64,000 nt of DNA, taken from Thermomonas fusca DSM 15424. GTDB lineage: Bacteria > Pseudomonadota > Gammaproteobacteria > Xanthomonadales > Xanthomonadaceae. Both the position numbers and the translations under genes were made by a program. The stretch covers positions 53,670-117,669 of the forward strand of contig NZ_AUIV01000014.1 in NCBI RefSeq assembly GCF_000423885.1, in the 5' to 3' direction. Under the pieces are notes generated by a model. That model did not search any database, had not been told where the DNA came from, and saw only the letters and a list, made by a program, of their open reading frames with translations. Positions 61,201-64,000 of the stretch are shown in pieces. Position 1 is the stretch's first letter, and the number at the start of each line of letters is the position of its first letter.

Positions 61201-61954
61201 CGCCCGCAGAATGCCCCGATACCGAGTGGGTGTTACTTCCCCCTCCCCGAACAGTCCCGCTGGAGGGCGAGATGACGGAATTGCCGGAGGTAGCGACGAT
61301 TTTACCGTACTCCCCGCGCAAGACATAAACGCCGCCTGAAATAATCTGATATCGATAATAGTTTTCGACGTTGGAGAGATAGGACAAACTCGCTTCAGCG
61401 GTATCCTTTGGAACGTAGAACGTCTGTGTGTTATTGGAAAGATTTCTGCTGCCGCCTGAACTGCCGTTCCCGTCATTGCTGGCGTAGTTGCCACTGCTAT
61501 ACGCAGAGTTATAGCTGGTACCACCACTCAGGCGATTACCGTTCGCCCCCATCCAAGGCTGATAAGTGACGGAGGGATTGTAGTAAAGAGAGTTGGTAAT
61601 GTAGTTCTGCTCGTACATCGCAGTGTTTCCACTGCTCTCACTATTCTTGCCGGTGCCCGTTGTGATGCCATTGGCGTCCGGGCCATCACTGAAATTCCCG
61701 GAACCGGTAATTTGAGTGATGTCCTGATTGTTCATGTTGCGCCACGCCATAGACCCCGAGTCATCCAGAATAAACAGGATGTTCGGCGCCACCTTGTTGC
61801 CGGTGGTCAACGGCTCGTCGGGAATGGTGATGCCGGCACTCACCGGCAATGCCAGCAAGGTAGCAAGGCAGGCTGCGGGTGCCACCCACCAAGGTTGCGT
61901 CGCTGCGAAATTCTTACGGGCTTGAAGGACTCGTGTCTTCATGGCGGCGCTCAC
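58280..61954 (-). CDS. pilY1: Pilus tip adhesin PilY1
   Basis: About 1224 residues. A signal peptide (LATLLALPVSAG) is followed by NILFILDDSGSMAWRN, a von Willebrand A-like metal site, then a long region rich in Asn, Ser, Gly and Tyr (about 75-330). The C-terminal beta-propeller of PilY1 is clear, with VGANDGMLHAFDADTGVEQF, KNYLVGGMGRGGKGLFGLDV and the Ca2+-binding-like DLDKDGDTTDQ. PilY1 sits at the pilus tip and controls extension, retraction and adhesion. The GTG at 61954 overlaps the pilX stop; ATG 61942 is the alternative. DNA encoding the N-terminal region is much more A+T-rich than its surroundings (38% G+C in 61321-61380). Confidence 0.92.
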   Translation of the reverse strand: MSAAMKTRVLQARKNFAATQPWWVAPAACLATLLALPVSAGITIPDEPLTTGNKVAPNILFILDDSGSMAWRNMNNQDITQITGSGNFSDGPDANGITTGTGKNSESSGNTAMYEQNYITNSLYYNPSVTYQPWMGANGNRLSGGTSYNSAYSSGNYASNDGNGSSGGSRNLSNNTQTFYVPKDTAEASLSYLSNVENYYRYQIISGGVYVLRGEYGKIVATSGNSVISPSSGTVRGGGSNTHSVSGHSAGDKLVLNIQSPNNSRSVLYWIYAPDSSLVCSGQVNAGDTGTCSVNSAVSGNYSIVAKRWNNTNSDADYNLWGAWSRTNSCDGGSAGSWGWINCTSATPPTPTAPTGRSVDDEKANFATWYSFHRTRIKAAKAGAAEAFRPLGNKVRVGYRSLHQNGSTNFDIPVGDGNDGRFVDNVTPATTSRTTWYRRLFAASANDGTPLRKVLEDAGKYFQGTTSSGPYGPEAGSNQYSCRQNFSILTTDGYWNGAGSSVGNADNTAGSEITGPKGESYQYSPGAPYAGADSNTLADVAMYYWKTDLRGLTNNVPTTQADPAFWQHMVTFGISIGLKTSMGWSSVGDVPANPAWPQPGDDLAANIDDLLHAAVNGRGSFVSASNPKEFTSGLAKALAAIAQRTSSFSNVATNAASVKTGGKVFNASYVSGLWTGAVKAWTLDANSEPSVQAWSATVPAVASRNVFTFNGGSGDTFPTSTQLGALARPGGPVDYPVTGAENAAYIKGDGALEERNGGLLRNRASTVLGDIVNSSPAYVDDTKTLYVGANDGMLHAFDADTGVEQFAYVPGLVNLGDLSQLSRGDYTHKWFVDGPVVVTNRKLTPGKNYLVGGMGRGGKGLFGLDVTNPGAFGTGNITWELGGSNPNMGLVTGRPILTRVGSGTVAAIVGNGVNSTDNKAVLFVINAATGAVIKELDTGAGDAANPNGLSAPTGILGKDGRTLAYAYAGDRLGNVWKFDMSSASPASWTVTRMFTAKTANGTGAIQPITGGVTVATDPRTYKRWVFFGTGSYMTATEADDKTPGTQGMYGIIDTGSAVTYGQLKKRSIINTGATQDGYPVRTFEAKTDLATSFNGWYMDLPGKGERIVQDAQLVSNILVTASMIPEGDACEASGSGYINALDAFTGTSAGKSFFDLDKDGDTTDQSVGGVPVGSVNFGVGMPTLPIFLDGKLIVGGTNAGEKPGSGGIVGKVWSPVSWREIRKD

Positions 61955-62472
61955 AGCTTGGGATTGCGGTAGATGACATCGGACTGCAGAACCACCAGCG
62001 CGCGGCCGACGGAACTGCTGCGTGCAGTGATGCGGAACATTGGACCGCGATTTGTGGTTTCGGACCCCGGGATCACGCCGGTGGTCTCCATTGCCGTCGT
62101 GTTCTCGCCCAGATATTCAATCCAGTACTGCGTGGCCACACCGCCCAGTGTGGGGCCATTGCGCCAGCCCGCGTTTGCCTCGGAGGTATAGGAAGGACAC
62201 ACCCCGTCACTGGCACAGTCCGCTGCGGCAGGCACAGCCGTTCGCCACTTGGGGGCAGCTGCCAGGTTGGCTCGCGCGGTCATCAGCGCCGCCTCTACGG
62301 CCTGGGTGGCCAGACTGCGGTCCCGCAGATTGGCACTCATGCGCTCCTGCATCGCCGAGCTGCGCAACACCGCTACGCCGAGTACCGACATGACCACAAG
62401 CAGCAGCAAGACCACCAGCAACGAAATACCCCGCTGCCGGTGCGCAACCGAAAAGGAAGGGAAGCGGCTCAT
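61951..62472 (-). CDS. pilX: Type IV minor pilin PilX
   Basis: A 173-residue prepilin. The leader ends HRQRG, followed by a hydrophobic helix ISLLVVLLLLVVMSVLGVAV. Position 5 after the expected cleavage is Val and not Glu, as is also seen in other PilX/GspK-like pilins. MSANLRDRSLATQAVEAAL is the usual following helix. It overlaps pilW (ATGA) upstream and pilY1 (GTGA) downstream. Confidence 0.9.
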   Translation of the reverse strand: MSRFPSFSVAHRQRGISLLVVLLLLVVMSVLGVAVLRSSAMQERMSANLRDRSLATQAVEAALMTARANLAAAPKWRTAVPAAADCASDGVCPSYTSEANAGWRNGPTLGGVATQYWIEYLGENTTAMETTGVIPGSETTNRGPMFRITARSSSVGRALVVLQSDVIYRNPKL

Positions 62473-63326
62473 AAACTGCGGTTCCTGATACTGGCGGTGG
62501 ATGCGACGTTGCGATTGACCACGTCGCTTTCACTGGGATTTTTCGAGGGCATTACCGCGCGAATGGGCATTCTCATGCGCACCGCATCGACGTACTCAAA
62601 GTTGCTCGGGGCGGCGACATAAACATTCGGGTTGCCATTGGCGAACTGGTGATACGTGAGGGCCAGACTCTGAACACCTTCGGCCACTTCCTGATCGCCA
62701 CCGCCGTTGCGATTGACATACAGCGAATTCCCCGTAGCGCCGCTGTTCGCCTTTACGTGCCAGCGATTGCTGCGAAACCGCGCGATTGAAATACTGGCGG
62801 CGTCGCCATACTCCGTCTGCGCCGGATCGAATTCCAACGCCGTAGTAAAGCCGACCGTCTGTCCGGCGATGGAAGCGATTTTCGTAAACCCGGTCATGGC
62901 GGCGTTGCACACCATGACGCTGTCCCCGACCTTGAAAATGTCGCTTGCGGCAGGCCCACTTTCCACCAGCTGGACGGAGGAGGCCGACGCGGTCTTGACC
63001 CGATAAGAAATATCGTCGGCAGATATGGTCGTCAGCTCCGTGCCGTTGCCGGAAAGCGGCGCCTTGAAGGCAGTGCTCATGGCATCCGCGCCCAGGACCG
63101 ATGCTTCGGCAGAACAGGCCGAACTGCCGGTGGAACGCACATCCTTGGACAGCAACTCGTAAGCCACGCGAGCGTTTTCCTGGACGCGGTTCTGCCCATC
63201 GTTCGCGTTGAATGTGCGAAGGTTGGACTGAAACACCGCTATGGCAGCGCCGAGCACCAGGAGCCCCAGCACCAGGGCCACCATCAGCTCGATCAGGCCA
63301 AAGCCCGTCTGTTTAAAACGGCTCAT
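62469..63326 (-). CDS. pilW: Type IV minor pilin PilW
   Basis: A 285-residue prepilin. The cleavage site is TG before FGLIELMVALVLGLLVLGAA, with Glu5 present. The remainder matches the long PilW type: QNRVQENARVAYELLSKDVR, a region with several Cys and Asn, and ending in VRMRMPIRAVMPS. ATG 63326 overlaps the pilV stop by 4 nt. It acts in the pilus initiation complex with PilV, PilX, PilE and PilY1. Confidence 0.92.
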   Translation of the reverse strand: MSRFKQTGFGLIELMVALVLGLLVLGAAIAVFQSNLRTFNANDGQNRVQENARVAYELLSKDVRSTGSSACSAEASVLGADAMSTAFKAPLSGNGTELTTISADDISYRVKTASASSVQLVESGPAASDIFKVGDSVMVCNAAMTGFTKIASIAGQTVGFTTALEFDPAQTEYGDAASISIARFRSNRWHVKANSGATGNSLYVNRNGGGDQEVAEGVQSLALTYHQFANGNPNVYVAAPSNFEYVDAVRMRMPIRAVMPSKNPSESDVVNRNVASTASIRNRSL

Positions 63327-63670
63327 ATCTGGGCCTCCGTGACTACCGTCCGCGTTTGACCCCCACCAGCGCGCCGGTCGTCCCATTGCACGGTGACTCG
63401 ATACAACCCACCTACCACGGCGATGCTGCCGCAGGTGGTTGTGTCCCCGGCGCCTGTACCAATCGTGGCCTTGAGCTGGGTCACCCAGTTATTGATGTCA
63501 CTGGATGCCAGCGAGGTTCCTGCGCCGGGGACGGCCGCGCAAGCCGCTGTTCCGTTGTATACGTAGGAGGCGGCTTGCATTCGATTGGCGCGCATCGCCT
63601 CGATGATGGAGTTGGCCGACATCACCGCCTGACTGCTTTCCAACGAGCCTTGACCTCCGCGCAGGGCTAG
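63323..63670 (-). pseudogene. pilV: Minor pilin gene pilV, truncated by IS insertion
   Basis: Only the C-terminal part survives. It begins at the CTAG tetramer (63667-63670) and reads LALRGGQGSLESSQAVMSAN and then IIEAMRANRMQAASYVY, a typical PilV segment, to the stop at 63323. The leader and hydrophobic helix that a pilin needs are missing: the sequence before the CTAG is insertion-sequence DNA. The frame stays open into the IS, giving a 126-codon ORF from an ATG at 63703, but its first 11 codons are IS-derived and lack a prepilin signature. Without the missing part it cannot be a functional pilin; the other half should lie beyond the IS. Confidence 0.88.
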
Positions 63671-64000
63671 GGAAGGTCTGATCAACACACCCTGAGGCTT
63701 CAATCCTGGGCCACAGAGCAGCTTTTTTGCTTCGTCACCGCCTTTACGCGCCGTTTCCGGCGTTTTCCGGCGGGTTTCCCCGCCTTACAGGCGCACTGAT
63801 CCCGCCGCCGGCAGCAATTGCCGGCGCGCCATCCACAGATTCGACAGGGCGAACAAGGTCTGCACCTGCGCGCTGTTCTTCGCAAGACCGCGATAGCGGA
63901 CCTTGACGTAGCCAAACTGCCGCTTGATCACCCGGAACGGGTGCTCCACCTTCGCCCGCAGGCTGGCCTTGCAGTGCTCCCAGCGCTCGGCATGGCGACG
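63671..64000. mobile_element. Left end of an IS5-family insertion sequence (continues past the window)
   Basis: The terminal repeat starts GGAAGGTCTGATCAACACAC at 63671, right after CTAG (63667-63670), a match to the YTAR target duplicated by IS5-type elements. The transposase C-terminus follows on the minus strand. Because the window ends at 64000, the right inverted repeat, the second CTAG copy and the transposase start cannot be seen. The 100 nt between IS end and transposase stop contain GC-rich hairpins and no gene. Confidence 0.88.
63785..64000 (-). CDS. IS5-family transposase, C-terminal 71 residues (5' end beyond the window)
   Basis: The frame is open from the right edge to a TAA at 63787-63785. 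The visible protein contains RAKVEHPFRVIKRQFGYVKV, RYRGLAKNSAQVQTLFALSN and LWMARRQLLPAAG, the typical DDE transposase C-terminus of IS5/IS1182-related elements. The catalytic Glu helix (about VEHPFRVIKR) is visible. No start codon is in the window, which is why only a partial is reported. Confidence 0.9.
   Translation of the reverse strand, partial: RRHAERWEHCKASLRAKVEHPFRVIKRQFGYVKVRYRGLAKNSAQVQTLFALSNLWMARRQLLPAAGSVRL

Noticed and set aside
63671..63703. Using ATG 63703 as the genuine pilV start
   Set aside because: The first codons are IS terminal-repeat sequence, and they supply no prepilin leader or hydrophobic helix. The gene is better described as truncated.

Overview
The window is high-GC chromosomal DNA, by eye mostly 65-70% G+C. 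Gene content and order point to the Xanthomonadaceae/Lysobacteraceae (Lysobacter, Luteimonas, Thermomonas, Pseudoxanthomonas and relatives): a thrL-thrA-thrB-thrC operon with a bifunctional ThrA, a pcnB-folK-panB-panC / panD-pgi block, a class 2 PyrD, several c-di-GMP proteins, a catecholate-siderophore TonB receptor and a minor-pilin operon ending in pilY1-pilE. I cannot fix the genus from sequence alone.

Layout. 1-1.7 kb: end of an L,D-transpeptidase-like gene overlapping a dicarboxylate/amino-acid:cation symporter. 1.7-6.6 kb: threonine operon with a Thr-rich leader peptide. 6.7-12.4 kb: tRNA-Arg(CCU), an ALDH7-type aldehyde dehydrogenase, a DUF4190 protein, a tightly overlapped pyrD-murB-EamA transporter chain and a secreted NTF2-like protein. 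12.5-22 kb: signalling and housekeeping, with a Ser/Thr kinase-TPR protein divergent from an FHA-GGDEF cyclase, ispG, xseA and a GAF-GAF-GGDEF-EAL protein. 22-28.8 kb: sigma factor with a membrane partner, an ABC exporter, a YdbL/YdbH envelope pair and a REC-Hpt protein. 28.8-34.5 kb: pgi, panD, panC, panB, folK, pcnB. 34.6-46 kb: tRNA-Glu(CUC), an array of palindromes, an Lhr-type helicase, cfa, a cold-shock protein with a long leader, an rRNA pseudouridine synthase, a rhomboid protease, a POT peptide transporter and a GST.

46-57.8 kb: an M14 peptidase; an RNase Sa-like secreted ribonuclease overlapping its barstar-type inhibitor, followed by GNAT and Rieske genes; a Fur-box-preceded siderophore receptor with a PepSY partner; an apparently frameshifted HutD/Ves gene overlapping comEA; an M20 peptidase; and a hipBA toxin-antitoxin cassette. 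57.8-64 kb: on the minus strand, the minor-pilin operon pilV-pilW-pilX-pilY1-pilE. Its first visible gene, pilV, is cut by an IS5-type insertion sequence that runs off the right edge. The IS end lies beside a CTAG tetramer, and the transposase C-terminus is readable at the edge.

The most interesting points are the IS interruption of pilV, the RNase/barstar pair, the thr attenuation leader, the divergent kinase/FHA-cyclase pair, a palindromic repeat found in two places, and the AT-rich, apparently variable N-terminal part of pilY1. No CRISPR array, rRNA or prophage was seen.
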